Shown: positions 1-8,091 of the stretch, piece by piece
Layout: the number at the start of each line of letters is the position of its first letter
Numbering within the stretch: position 1 is the stretch's first letter
Assembly: GCA_027487385.1 (NCBI GenBank)
Contig: JAIYDS010000022.1
Coordinates: 1-64,000 of the forward strand
Direction: 5' to 3'
Length of the DNA: 64,000 bases
Source: Acetobacteraceae bacterium
GTDB taxonomy: Bacteria; Pseudomonadota; Alphaproteobacteria; Acetobacterales; Acetobacteraceae
The notes under the pieces: generated by a model
The model's database searches: none
What the model was told of the DNA's origin: nothing
The model's input: only the letters and a program-made list of their open reading frames with translations
Translations under genes and position numbers: made by a program

Positions 1-857
1 AAGGTGTCGAAGAAGGTGAAGGTGAGCGAGCCGATGAAGGCGCCGATCGGGTGCCCGAGCCCGCCGATGACGGACATGATCAGCACATTCACCGTGGCGC
101 CGAGGCCGATGGTCCCGGGCGAAATGCCGATATTGTAGATCGTCGCCAGCACGCCGCCGCAGCCGGCGATGAAGCCCGCCACACCAAAGGCCGCGATGCG
201 ATGCGGACCCACCGCATAGCCGAGTGCGGCCACGCGGCGCGGATTGTCGCGGATGCCCTGCAACACGAGGCCGAAGGGCGTGCGCACCAGGTAGAGCACG
301 CCGAAATACAGCGCCGCGGCGGTGCCCAAGGCCACATAGAAGAAGACATAGGCATTGCGGAAATCGAAGCCGAAGATGTCCGGCCCCACCACATTGCGAA
401 TGCCCTCATAGCCGTTGAACCAGGCGATGTTCGTCTCGATGAAGCGGAAGACGCCCATGGAGAGGGCCAGCGTGATCATCAGCAGGTAGATGTCGCGCGT
501 GCGCACCGCGATGGCGCCGACGATCAGGCCCATCAGCGTCGCCGCCAGCACGCCGAGCGGGATGGCCATCGCATAGCCGAAGCCGCCCACGATCTGCGGC
601 ACGGCGCCTTCCACGAAGACGGCGACGGTGTAGCCCGCAACCCCCGCGATCATCATCTGCGCCAGCGAGATGAAACCGCCATAGGTGGCGAGGAAGGTGA
701 GCGACATGGCGATGATGCCGAAGACGATGCCGCGCCCCAGGATATTCGCCGTCCAGAATTGCGCCTGGTTGGCGGGAAGGATCTGCAGCAGCAGCCAGGG
801 GGCCGCCAGCATCAGCGCGAGGCCGAGCACCGACCAGAGGAGGATTCGGTCACGCAC
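1..857 (-). CDS. livM: Branched-chain amino-acid ABC transporter permease LivM (3' end cut by window)
   Basis: Inner-membrane permease of a Liv-type importer for branched-chain amino acids or related amides; it pairs with LivH to form the channel. The minus-strand translation is a run of hydrophobic helices and contains a LivM-like stretch near GIRDNPRRVAALGY and a GGLGHPIGAFIGS segment close to the window edge. No ATG is available. The chosen GTG at 857 overlaps the livH stop codon by 8 nt, which is normal for translationally coupled livH-livM pairs. The C-terminus and the ATPase genes lie beyond position 1. Family assignment is firm; the substrate is unknown. Confidence 0.88.
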   Translation of the reverse strand, partial: MRDRILLWSVLGLALMLAAPWLLLQILPANQAQFWTANILGRGIVFGIIAMSLTFLATYGGFISLAQMMIAGVAGYTVAVFVEGAVPQIVGGFGYAMAIPLGVLAATLMGLIVGAIAVRTRDIYLLMITLALSMGVFRFIETNIAWFNGYEGIRNVVGPDIFGFDFRNAYVFFYVALGTAAALYFGVLYLVRTPFGLVLQGIRDNPRRVAALGYAVGPHRIAAFGVAGFIAGCGGVLATIYNIGISPGTIGLGATVNVLIMSVIGGLGHPIGAFIGSLTFTFFDT

Positions 858-1725
858 GGCCGAGAATTCCCTGCGGCCGCGTCGCCAGCACCACCACCAT
901 GATGACGAAGGTGAGGATCACGGAATAGGTCGGAAAGATCGCCTGACCGATCTGCTCGGCGAGGCCGATGAGGATGGCGCCGATGGCCGTCCCCGGGATG
1001 GAGCCCATGCCGCCCACGATGACGACGACGAGCGAGACCAGCAGGAAGCGCCCATCCACCCCCTGGCTCAAGGGCTGCGCCGTGGCGCCGATCACGCCGC
1101 CCAGGCCCGCCAGCGCCGCCCCCAGCGCGAAGACGGCGACACCCACCAGCGGCACATTCACGCCGCAGGCGCCCAGCATCTCGCGGTCATCAACCCCCGC
1201 GCGGATCATCATGCCAAGCTTCGTGCGGTTCAGCAGCAGCCAGAGCCCGACGCCCACAGCAACCGCAATGCCGATCTGCACGAGGCGGAAGGTGGGGTAG
1301 CCGCCGAGGCCCGGAATCTGCGTCGAACCGAAAATGGCATCGGGCGCGAAGAATTGTCGGGGATTGCCGCCATAAATTGCGAGCAGCTGGTCGGCCGCGA
1401 TGATGGAGACGCCGATGGTGACCAGCGCCTGGCGCAGCTCCTGCCCCTGCATCCAGCCCAGCAGCAGCTTCTGCATCAGCGCGCCGAAGACGGCGGCGAA
1501 GGCGATGCCGGCGGCGAGCCCCGCATACCAGGCGTACCAAACATCCTGATCATAGAGCGGCTCGAACACCGCATAGCCGACATAGGCGGCGATCAGGTAG
1601 AGCGAGCCATGCGCCATGTTCACCACGCGCATCAGCCCGAAGATCAGCGAGAATCCGCTGGCCACGATGAAATAGAGCGCCGCGAGCGTGAGCCCGTTCA
1701 GCGTGATGGTGGCGGCGAGATCCAT
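850..1725 (-). CDS. livH: Branched-chain amino-acid ABC transporter permease LivH
   Basis: A 291-residue inner-membrane permease, the partner of LivM. It shows the LivH hallmark FGLMRVVNMAHGSLY near residue 30, several hydrophobic helices, and the conserved cytoplasmic-loop pattern around RAGVDDREMLGACGVN that contacts the ATPase. The open frame extends further upstream, but that extension reads as low-complexity Arg/Gly-rich sequence, so the internal ATG at 1725 is taken as the start; it also gives the usual family length. Gene order livH-livM with overlapping ends implies one transcript. The 126 bp between this start and the divergent gene at 1852 should hold its promoter. Confidence 0.92.
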   Translation of the reverse strand: MDLAATITLNGLTLAALYFIVASGFSLIFGLMRVVNMAHGSLYLIAAYVGYAVFEPLYDQDVWYAWYAGLAAGIAFAAVFGALMQKLLLGWMQGQELRQALVTIGVSIIAADQLLAIYGGNPRQFFAPDAIFGSTQIPGLGGYPTFRLVQIGIAVAVGVGLWLLLNRTKLGMMIRAGVDDREMLGACGVNVPLVGVAVFALGAALAGLGGVIGATAQPLSQGVDGRFLLVSLVVVIVGGMGSIPGTAIGAILIGLAEQIGQAIFPTYSVILTFVIMVVVLATRPQGILGRA

Positions 1726-1851
1726 GCCCCGGTCCGTTGCTCCCAAATTCGTTATCGTGGCCGCGCGGCGGCTTGTTCTGTCGGCAGGGATGCCCGAAGC
1801 CTCCGGGGCGCTCAAGATGGAAATTTGGATAATGATGGGTAAAATTGGGTC

Positions 1852-2442
1852 ATGATCCCCGCGCCGGCGCGAAGCCCCATCGCCCGCCTCGACGGGCTGC
1901 GCCCCGCCCGGCGTGCCCTGTCCATCTGGCTGCCCGCGCTGGCCCCCTTCCCTGCGCCTCTTTGGCCGCTGGTCTCGCTGCTGCCCGTGCTGGACATCAA
2001 TGGCGCGCTGGCCGCGGCGCTGGAGGCACAGCGCCCCTTCCGCGCCGCGCCGCCCATCGCCGGCATCTTCGCCTGCGATCCCTTCCTGCGCCCGGCCGAC
2101 CTGGCCGCCCGCCTGCACCGCGTGGGGATTCGCGAGGTGGTGAATGCGCCGACCATCCAGCTCTTCGATGGCGAGACGGCGGCCGAGCTCGGCTCGGTCG
2201 GCTATCGCGCCGAGGCGGAGTTCCGCCTGCTGCTGCGCCTGGCCGAGCTGGGGCTGGAGCCGCTGGCCTGCGTCACCTCACGCGCGGCGGCGGATCTCGC
2301 CCTCGGCCTGGGTCTGCGGCGATTCCTGCTGCATCCGGGCCTGACACTGCCCGCGGACCCGCAGGCCTGGTGGGCGGAGCTGGCGGGGCACGTGGCGATC
2401 GAGGGGGGCGAGGCGCTGCTGTGGCGGGATGAAAGTGAGTAA
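1852..2442 (+). CDS. Short phosphoenolpyruvate-hydrolase-like TIM-barrel protein
   Basis: A 196-residue protein resembling only part of the PEP-hydrolase-like TIM barrel. Residues about 68-160 match the family pattern: IAGIFACDPF corresponds to the usual pattern of a hydrophobic strand ending in ACDP or ATDP. VVNAPTIQLFDG corresponds to GVTNFPTAIHHDG in the neighbouring regulator at 2551-4176. The N-terminal strands with the NAGR-type motif and the C-terminal end of the barrel are missing, so it is about two thirds of a normal domain. It is convergent with the regulator, separated by a palindrome. It could be a degenerate paralogue or a small partner that binds the same ligand. A competing frame from 1845 gives only Arg/Pro/Gly-rich sequence. 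Confidence 0.6.
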   Translation: MIPAPARSPIARLDGLRPARRALSIWLPALAPFPAPLWPLVSLLPVLDINGALAAALEAQRPFRAAPPIAGIFACDPFLRPADLAARLHRVGIREVVNAPTIQLFDGETAAELGSVGYRAEAEFRLLLRLAELGLEPLACVTSRAAADLALGLGLRRFLLHPGLTLPADPQAWWAELAGHVAIEGGEALLWRDESE

Positions 2443-2449
2443 AAGAAGG

Positions 2450-2537
2450 GGCCTCCGGCGGCTGGGGCCGAGAGGCCCCAGACCCCAATACTTACGGAAA
2501 GGGGTCTGGGGCCTCTCGGCCCCAGCCGCCGGAGGCC
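2450..2537. repeat. Full palindromic intergenic element (copy 1), likely bidirectional terminator
   Basis: Two 37-nt arms (2450-2486 and 2501-2537) are perfect inverted copies around a 14-nt loop. Each arm also folds on itself through CTGGGGCC-GAGA-GGCCCCAG. A T-run follows at 2539-2543. It lies exactly between the convergent genes ending at 2442 and 2551, so termination of both is the simplest role. The same core recurs at seven other places in the window. Confidence 0.85.
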
Positions 2538-2550
2538 GTTTTTCTCTTCC

Positions 2551-4176
2551 TCAAGTCTCCAACCCCAACCGCCGCATCCGGTTGTACAGCGTCTTCCGCC
2601 CAATCCCCAGAAACGCCGCCGTCTCCCCCCGCCGGAACCGGTGCCGCCGCAGCGCATCCAGGATCCAGGCGCGCTCATCCAGCATTTCGGGCGCCGGCGC
2701 CGGGTTGCTGGGGCCGAGGATGCCCTCCAGCAGCCCCGCGCTGATCCGCCCATCCCGCGCTTCCGTCGTCGCGCGCAGCAGCGCCTCATGCAGCGCGCGA
2801 AGATTGCCGGGCCAGGGCTGCGCCATCAGCAGCCGCAGCGCGCCCGGCTCCAGGCTGGCGCGGCCCAGGGCGCGCAGCATCGCGCGGGCGATGAGCGGCA
2901 GATCCTCCATCCGCTCGCGCAGCGGCGGCAGGATCAGGCGCTGGGCCGAGAGGGCGCGGGCCAGCGCCTCGCCCCCCGGCGGGCGGGTCAGCAGCAGGCG
3001 GGCACGGGGCGGGCGCTCGCCGGGCCGGGCGAAGCGGTCGAAGCTGCCGCGCTCGATCCATTCGGTGAGGCGGGCGAGAAGACTGGGCGGCAGCGCATCC
3101 GCCTGCTCGATGACAATGCTGTTCTGCGGCAGGGAAAGCAGCCCGCCCCGCCCCTCGCCAAACAGCCGCCCCGCGATCTCCTCGCGCGCATCGAGGAAGG
3201 TCAGCGCCCCGCTGCGCCGGCTGGCGCGATGGATGGCGCGCGCCGTGGTGGTGCGCCCGGTGCCGGGCTCGCCCTCGATCAGGATGGGCAGGTCCGTCGC
3301 CACCAGGCGGGCGATGCGCGCGGCGACCTGCCGCGCCACCTGGGAACGGCCGACCAGGCCCGGAATCGCCGCCTCGCGCTCCGGGTCATCGCGCAGCAGG
3401 GCCGCGGTCTTGAAGGCGGAGGTGGTTTGCATCACCGCCATCTCCAGCGGCAGGCGGTCCAGCGTGGAGCCGCCGATATAGCCATCGGCGCGGGAGGCGT
3501 CGCAGACCTCCAGCATATGGGCCGGGTCCACGATGGGCCCGCCCTCGACGAAGCAGCGCATCCCCGGGTGGCTGCGGCGCAGGGCGGCGAAGATGCGCCG
3601 CGCGCGCTCGGCCGCGTCATCCAGGCGCACGCCGCCCGGCACGCCCTGGCTGCCGCCCGCATTCCAGCCGAAATTGAGGCAGATGGCGGTCACCCCGGCC
3701 GATGCCAGCGCCTCCACCTCAGCCCGCGTCTTGGCATAGCCGAGGGTGGCGAGGCCCAGGGCCTGCGCCGCGCGCAGCAGCTCCACCTCGCGCCCGAAGC
3801 CAAGCCCCGCTTCCTCCAGCGCGGCGCGGAAGGCGCCGTCATGGTGGATCGCGGTCGGGAAATTGGTGACGCCGTGATAGCCCGCCGCCTGGACCTCCCG
3901 CAGCAGGGCCGTGAGGTCGAGGCGGGGGTCGCAGGCGGCGGCGCCGAAAAAGACGGGAATCGCCACACGGTCCAGGATTTCGCGCCGGGCGAAGGCATCG
4001 GTGAAACGATTGCTGTCGCGGATCGGCAGCATGGCGGCGAGCGAGGGCGCGCCCATGACGCGCAGCCGCCCGGCATTGAGCGCCAGCAGGAAATCCGCGC
4101 CCCCATCGGCGGCGGCGCGGGCCGTCATGCCCAGGCCGATGGCGGCGCCGACCTGGATGTCCCGCCCCCGGCTCAC
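2551..4176 (-). CDS. PEP-hydrolase-like TIM barrel fused to AAA (sigma-54 activator type) and Fis HTH domains
   Basis: A 541-residue probable transcription regulator. Residues 1-275 form a PEP-hydrolase-like TIM barrel (IGLGMTARAAADGGADF, NAGRLRVMGAPSLAAM, TNFPTAIHHDG), presumably a ligand sensor. Residues about 290-470 resemble the AAA domain of sigma-54 activators: GEPGTGRT as Walker A, LPPLRERMEDLP and QPWPGNLRAL. The end carries a Fis-type helix-turn-helix (AAFLGIGRKTLYNRMRRLGL). Unusually, the Walker A lysine is arginine, the GAFTGA loop is absent (the region reads LFGEGRGGLLSLPQNS) and Walker B is reduced to IVIEQAD. It may therefore not remodel sigma-54 polymerase. The start overlaps the preceding methyltransferase stop (ATGA). 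Confidence 0.85.
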   Translation of the reverse strand: MSRGRDIQVGAAIGLGMTARAAADGGADFLLALNAGRLRVMGAPSLAAMLPIRDSNRFTDAFARREILDRVAIPVFFGAAACDPRLDLTALLREVQAAGYHGVTNFPTAIHHDGAFRAALEEAGLGFGREVELLRAAQALGLATLGYAKTRAEVEALASAGVTAICLNFGWNAGGSQGVPGGVRLDDAAERARRIFAALRRSHPGMRCFVEGGPIVDPAHMLEVCDASRADGYIGGSTLDRLPLEMAVMQTTSAFKTAALLRDDPEREAAIPGLVGRSQVARQVAARIARLVATDLPILIEGEPGTGRTTTARAIHRASRRSGALTFLDAREEIAGRLFGEGRGGLLSLPQNSIVIEQADALPPSLLARLTEWIERGSFDRFARPGERPPRARLLLTRPPGGEALARALSAQRLILPPLRERMEDLPLIARAMLRALGRASLEPGALRLLMAQPWPGNLRALHEALLRATTEARDGRISAGLLEGILGPSNPAPAPEMLDERAWILDALRRHRFRRGETAAFLGIGRKTLYNRMRRLGLET

Positions 4177-4865
4177 GCCCCGGCGGCAGGGGCGGGCGTG
4201 GCGCGGCGGCGATAGGCGCGGCGCAGCGGCGGGCCGCCATCGGCGGGCGGCGGCAGATTCATGGGCCGCAGACGGCGGTCATGGTCCAGAAACACCTCGC
4301 AGATGAGCGCGACATGCGGGGTCTCGATCTGCTCGGGCGAGTAATGCGCTGCCGTCGGCTTGTGCCGCGCCGGATTGAGCGTGGGCGAGGCGGCGAGCGT
4401 CCAGCGGAAATCATCCAGCAGCAGCACCCCGCCCGGGCGCAGCAGCGGGATGAGCGCGAGTGCCGCCGGCGCGTCATGCGCCCAGACATGCGCGCCATCC
4501 AGATAGACGAAGTCGAAGACGCCATCCTCGCCGCGCGCGCGCATCTCGCGCAGCAGCAAGGCGAGGGTCCAGCTGTAGCTCTCGAAGAGCTTGCGGCCAT
4601 TGGGATGGGGCACGACCTCCGGCAGGCCCTCGGCCCGCAGCTCGGCCATCAGCGTGTCCAGCACATCGGCATGGTCAAAAAGGTGCACGGCGCCCGGGCG
4701 GTCCAGCAGCCGCGCCATCTCCCGCGTCGTGGCGCCGATGCCGACACCGATCTCGGCGACGACCGGTTGGGCGCGCTGGCGCAGCACGCCGCGCAGCAGC
4801 GCCAGCGCATCCCGGCTGGGCCTGCTGATGGATTTGTGGTGCGGGTCGTTCAGCCGGGCGGACAT
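4173..4865 (-). CDS. Class I SAM-dependent methyltransferase (Methyltransf_24 type)
   Basis: A 230-residue cytosolic methyltransferase. AEIGVGIGATTREMA (from about residue 37) is the SAM-binding glycine loop, FDFVYLDGAHVWAHD is the second acidic motif, and LIPLLRPGGVLLLDDF is the typical post-motif strand. The substrate is unknown; this group often acts on sugars or small acids. The ATG at 4865 is chosen because the family pattern begins soon after it; the longer open frame upstream is Arg/Gly-rich. It overlaps the dehydratase gene upstream by 16 nt and the regulator downstream by 4 nt, so the three are co-transcribed. Confidence 0.8.
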   Translation of the reverse strand: MSARLNDPHHKSISRPSRDALALLRGVLRQRAQPVVAEIGVGIGATTREMARLLDRPGAVHLFDHADVLDTLMAELRAEGLPEVVPHPNGRKLFESYSWTLALLLREMRARGEDGVFDFVYLDGAHVWAHDAPAALALIPLLRPGGVLLLDDFRWTLAASPTLNPARHKPTAAHYSPEQIETPHVALICEVFLDHDRRLRPMNLPPPADGGPPLRRAYRRRATPAPAAGA

Positions 4866-5797
4866 GGCGCATCGCCCGCGACGCTTCCAGGGTCCGTATT
4901 GGCGCCACAGACCAGCACCCCCACCCGCGCACCGGGCGGCGGCACCCAGGCGCCGCTGAGCAGCGCAGCGAGCGCCGCGGCGCCGCCCGGCTCGGCCACC
5001 AGCCGCGCCTCGGCCCAGAGCGCCCGCTGCGCGGCGCGGATCGCGCCATCCGCCACCAGGACCGATTCCAGCCGCCCGGCCGCCCGCAGCCTGGCCACGA
5101 TGGGGAACATGAGCCCGCCCACCTGGCGCGCGCCCAGGCTGTCGGCGGCGAGCCCGCCCACCGGCGCCGGCACCGGCTTGCCGGCGGCCAGCGCCGCATG
5201 CAGCCCGGGGCAGCCCTCGGGCTCCACGGCGATGAGTGTCACGCCGCTCGCCGCATGCCAGGCGGCGATGCCGCCCAGCAGCCCGCCCCCGCCGACGGCG
5301 ATCAGGAGATGCGTGAGGTCCGGGGCCTGCGTCGCCCACTCGGCCGCGACGGTGCCCTGCCCGGCCAGCACCTCCGCCTGGTCATAGGCATGGACCATCA
5401 GGGCGCCGGTCTCGGCGGCGCGGGCCTCGCTCGCCTGGCGGGCTTCATCATAGCTGGCGCCGCCCACCACCAGCCGGGCGCCGAAGCCGCGGATCAGGGC
5501 GCGCTTGGCCTCGGCGGCGATCTCGGGGACGAAGATCTCGGCCGCAACACCCAGGCTTTGCGCGGCGGCGGCGACCGCCGCGCCGTGATTGCCGCCCGAG
5601 GCGGCGATCACGCCGGCCGCCCCCACGCCCGCCGCGCGCATGCGGTTGAAGGCGCCGCGCGGCTTGAAGCTGCCCGCCAGCTGCAACAATTCCAGCTTCA
5701 GCAGGCCCCAGCCGGGCATGGCCAGCAGCGGCGTCCGCCGCACATCGCCCTGGATGCGGCGGGCGGCGGTCAGGATGGCGTCACGGTCCGGGATCAT
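4850..5797 (-). CDS. Threonine/serine dehydratase (PLP fold type II)
   Basis: A 315-residue PLP enzyme expected to deaminate threonine or serine to the 2-oxo acid. AGSFKPRGAFNRM carries the PLP-binding lysine, ASGGNHGAAVA is the phosphate/asparagine loop, and VGGGGLLGG is the tetraglycine phosphate cup. There is no C-terminal ACT domain, so it is the short catabolic or racemase-like class rather than feedback-regulated IlvA. An alternative ATG at 5839 would add 14 residues. It is divergent from hprK with 86 bp between the chosen start codons. The linked regulator with a PEP-hydrolase-like sensor suggests control by a metabolite near pyruvate, which is inference. Confidence 0.85.
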   Translation of the reverse strand: MIPDRDAILTAARRIQGDVRRTPLLAMPGWGLLKLELLQLAGSFKPRGAFNRMRAAGVGAAGVIAASGGNHGAAVAAAAQSLGVAAEIFVPEIAAEAKRALIRGFGARLVVGGASYDEARQASEARAAETGALMVHAYDQAEVLAGQGTVAAEWATQAPDLTHLLIAVGGGGLLGGIAAWHAASGVTLIAVEPEGCPGLHAALAAGKPVPAPVGGLAADSLGARQVGGLMFPIVARLRAAGRLESVLVADGAIRAAQRALWAEARLVAEPGGAAALAALLSGAWVPPPGARVGVLVCGANTDPGSVAGDAPCPPG

Positions 5798-5883
5798 GCC
5801 GTCAGGTGCCGCGAGGTTGCCCTTCCGCGCAAGCCCCATTCCTGCCATAAACCCCCCCGCTGTAACCTTCTGGACGCCCGGGA

Positions 5884-6330
5884 ATGCTCCTGCACGGGAA
5901 CTGCGCGGCCCTGGCGGGCGAGGGTGTTCTCCTCCTCGCTCCCCCGGGCGGCGGCAAGTCGGACCTGCTGCTGCGGCTGCTCGGCCAGGGCTGGGATCTG
6001 GTGGCGGATGATCAGGTGATGCTGGAGGCGGATCAGGGGATGTTGCGTGCATCGCCGCCGGCGGCGCTGGCCGGACGGATGGAGGTTCGCGGCCTGGGCC
6101 TCCTCTCGGGCCTGGCCTGGCGCACGGCCATCCTGCGCCTGGCCGTGCGGCTTTGCCCCCCGGCCGAAATCCCCCGCCTGCCCGCGCCCGAATCCTGGTC
6201 TGCCCTGGGGCTGGCCGTGCCGCTGCTGCGGCTGGATGGCGCCGCCCCCTCGGCACCCGAGCGGCTGCGCCGCGCGCTGGATGTGCTGGCCGGCCGCCTT
6301 GGCATGAGCGCCGGCGCCTTCGCGACATGA
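5884..6330 (+). CDS. hprK: HPr kinase/phosphorylase, short alphaproteobacterial form
   Basis: A 148-residue protein comprising only the C-terminal catalytic domain of HPr kinase, as is usual in alphaproteobacteria. The P-loop APPGGGKSDL is at about residues 19-28, VADDQVML supplies the metal-binding acidic pair, and MEVRGLGLL is the HprK signature. It phosphorylates the regulatory serine of HPr, whose gene lies three positions downstream. The stop overlaps the rapZ start (ATGA), beginning a tightly coupled five-gene operon. Confidence 0.93.
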   Translation: MLLHGNCAALAGEGVLLLAPPGGGKSDLLLRLLGQGWDLVADDQVMLEADQGMLRASPPAALAGRMEVRGLGLLSGLAWRTAILRLAVRLCPPAEIPRLPAPESWSALGLAVPLLRLDGAAPSAPERLRRALDVLAGRLGMSAGAFAT

Positions 6331-7280
6331 GCGGCGAGGCGCGCCCCTTCGTGCTGGTCACCGGGCTCTCCGGCGCCGGCAAGGCCTCCATCCTGCGCGT
6401 GCTGGAGGATCTGGGCTTCGAGACGGTGGACAACCCGCCGCTCGCCATCCTCGATGCCCTGGTGCAGGAGGGGGTGGGGCCGATCGCGGCCGGGATTGAC
6501 GCCCGCACCCGCGGCTTTGATCCGGCCCGCGCCCTTTCCACCATTGCCCGGCTGCGGCAGCGCCCGGGCATCGCCACCTCGCTGGTCTTCGCCACGGCCG
6601 AGGAGGAGGTGCTGCTGCGCCGCTACACCGAGACGCGGAGGCGCCACCCCATGGCGCCGGGCGGGAAGCTCGGCAGCCGCGTGCAGGATGGCATCACGCG
6701 CGAGGCCGCCTTGCTGGCCCCGCTGCGCGAGGCGGCGGATCTCCTGCTCGACACCTCCACCCTGCCCTTGCCCGAACTGCGCCGGCTGATCGAGGCGCGC
6801 TTCAAGGATGGCGGGGCGCCGGGGCTGAACATCAACCTGAAATCCTTCGGCTTCCCCAAGGGCCTCCCGCGCGAGGCGGATCTCGTCTTCGACATGCGCT
6901 TCCTGGCGAATCCGCATTATGACGCTCTGCTGCGACCACTCACCGGGCGCGACCCCGCCGTGGCGGAGTATGTGGCGGCCGATCCGGATTTCCCGGCCTT
7001 CTGGACCCGGCTGATCGGCTTCGTCGAGCCGCTGCTGCCGCGCTACGTGGCCGAGGGCAAGAAATACCTCACCATCGCCATCGGCTGCACGGGCGGGCGC
7101 CATCGTTCCGTCTTCGTGGTCGAAAAAATGGCAGCCCATCTCAGGCAGCAGGGCTGGCGTGTGGATGTGGCCCATAGGGAACTGGGCCAGAGTCACGATA
7201 TGGTGCTAACTCCCCCCTCTGATCCCGTTCAGGCGCCCCCCGCTCCTCCCATGCCACTTTCCGTGAATTCCGATACATGA
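6327..7280 (+). CDS. rapZ: RapZ/YvcJ-family nucleotide-binding protein
   Basis: A 317-residue P-loop protein of the RapZ (YvcJ/YhbJ) family, which in E. coli is an adaptor presenting small RNAs to RNase E and elsewhere binds nucleotides. GLSGAGKASIL is the Walker A, DMRFLANPHY and IGCTGGRHRSV are family signatures of the middle and C-terminal domain. The ATG at 6327 overlaps the hprK stop by 4 nt, which fixes the start against a longer open frame. The last about 30 residues are Pro/Ser-rich and reach the overlap with the EIIA gene. Its place between hprK and EIIA is common in alphaproteobacteria. Confidence 0.93.
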   Translation: MSGEARPFVLVTGLSGAGKASILRVLEDLGFETVDNPPLAILDALVQEGVGPIAAGIDARTRGFDPARALSTIARLRQRPGIATSLVFATAEEEVLLRRYTETRRRHPMAPGGKLGSRVQDGITREAALLAPLREAADLLLDTSTLPLPELRRLIEARFKDGGAPGLNINLKSFGFPKGLPREADLVFDMRFLANPHYDALLRPLTGRDPAVAEYVAADPDFPAFWTRLIGFVEPLLPRYVAEGKKYLTIAIGCTGGRHRSVFVVEKMAAHLRQQGWRVDVAHRELGQSHDMVLTPPSDPVQAPPAPPMPLSVNSDT

Positions 7281-7723
7281 TCGGTCTTGTGCTCGTCACC
7301 CATGGGCGGCTCGCGCTCGAATTGCGCCATGCCATGGAGCATGTGGTGGGGCCGCAGCCGGCCGTCGCCACCGTCTGCATCGGCCCCGAAGACGATATGG
7401 AAGGCCGCCGGGCGGATATCCGCGCCCGCATCGCCGATGTGGACCAGGGCGATGGCGTGGTGGTGCTGACGGACATCGCGGGCGGCACGCCCTCCAACCT
7501 CGCCTTCTCGCTGGCCGATCACAAGACGATCGAGGTGATTGCGGGCGTGAACCTGCCGCTGCTGGTGAAGCTCGCCAAGATTCGCGGCTCCGAGCCGCTG
7601 GCCGAGGCGGTGGAGCATGCGGCCAAGGCGGGGCGAAAATACATCACCGCCGCCAGTGATCTCGCAAATGGCCACGCGGCCCCCCAGATCGCGGGCAAGA
7701 ACGGGAATGGAAACGCCGAATGA
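7277..7723 (+). CDS. PTS EIIA component, mannose family (regulatory)
   Basis: A 148-residue EIIA-Man-type protein. LVTHGRLALEL places the phospho-accepting histidine at residue 9, and TDIAGGTPSN is the conserved active-site loop. It would take phosphate from HPr. There is no EIIB, EIIC or EIID gene in the window, so it probably has a regulatory rather than transport role. It overlaps rapZ by 4 nt and HPr by 4 nt. The last about 20 residues are a Gly/Asn/Lys-rich tail. Confidence 0.92.
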   Translation: MIGLVLVTHGRLALELRHAMEHVVGPQPAVATVCIGPEDDMEGRRADIRARIADVDQGDGVVVLTDIAGGTPSNLAFSLADHKTIEVIAGVNLPLLVKLAKIRGSEPLAEAVEHAAKAGRKYITAASDLANGHAAPQIAGKNGNGNAE

Positions 7724-8091
7724 ATGAGTGGCCCACGGAAGAGGGCGGCGCGCCGCACCTGGCCTCCGCCGCCGAATCGCCCCCGCCGCCGCTCGATTGC
7801 GGCTGTGACGGCGGTGGCGGCATGGTGCTCAAACGCACCCTGAAGATCACCAATAGCCGCGGCCTGCATGCCCGCGCCGCCGCCAAGCTGGTCGCCGTGG
7901 CCGAGCGCTATTCCGCCTGCCTCAACGTCAGCCGCGCCGGGCAAAGCGTGCCGGCCTGCTCCATCATGGGGCTGATGATGCTGGGCGCCGGCCAGGGCAG
8001 CGAAGTGCTGATCGAGGCCGAGGGCTGGGACGCGCGTGAGGCGCTGGACGCGGTGGCCGGGCTCATCGAAGCCGGCTTCCATGAAGACTGA
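7720..8091 (+). CDS. ptsH: Phosphocarrier protein HPr with N-terminal extension
   Basis: HPr carries phosphate from EI to EIIA. GLHARAAAKL gives the phospho-histidine (residue 50 from this start) and PACSIMGLM gives the HprK-target serine (residue 81); their spacing of 31 equals the canonical His15-Ser46 spacing. The start at 7720 overlaps the EIIA stop and adds about 34 Pro/Gly/Cys-rich residues before the normal HPr domain. A second ATG at 7822 would give a standard HPr of about 89 residues. The overlap favours the long form, but the extension has no recognised domain. It overlaps ptsI by 11 nt. Confidence 0.9.
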   Translation: MNEWPTEEGGAPHLASAAESPPPPLDCGCDGGGGMVLKRTLKITNSRGLHARAAAKLVAVAERYSACLNVSRAGQSVPACSIMGLMMLGAGQGSEVLIEAEGWDAREALDAVAGLIEAGFHED

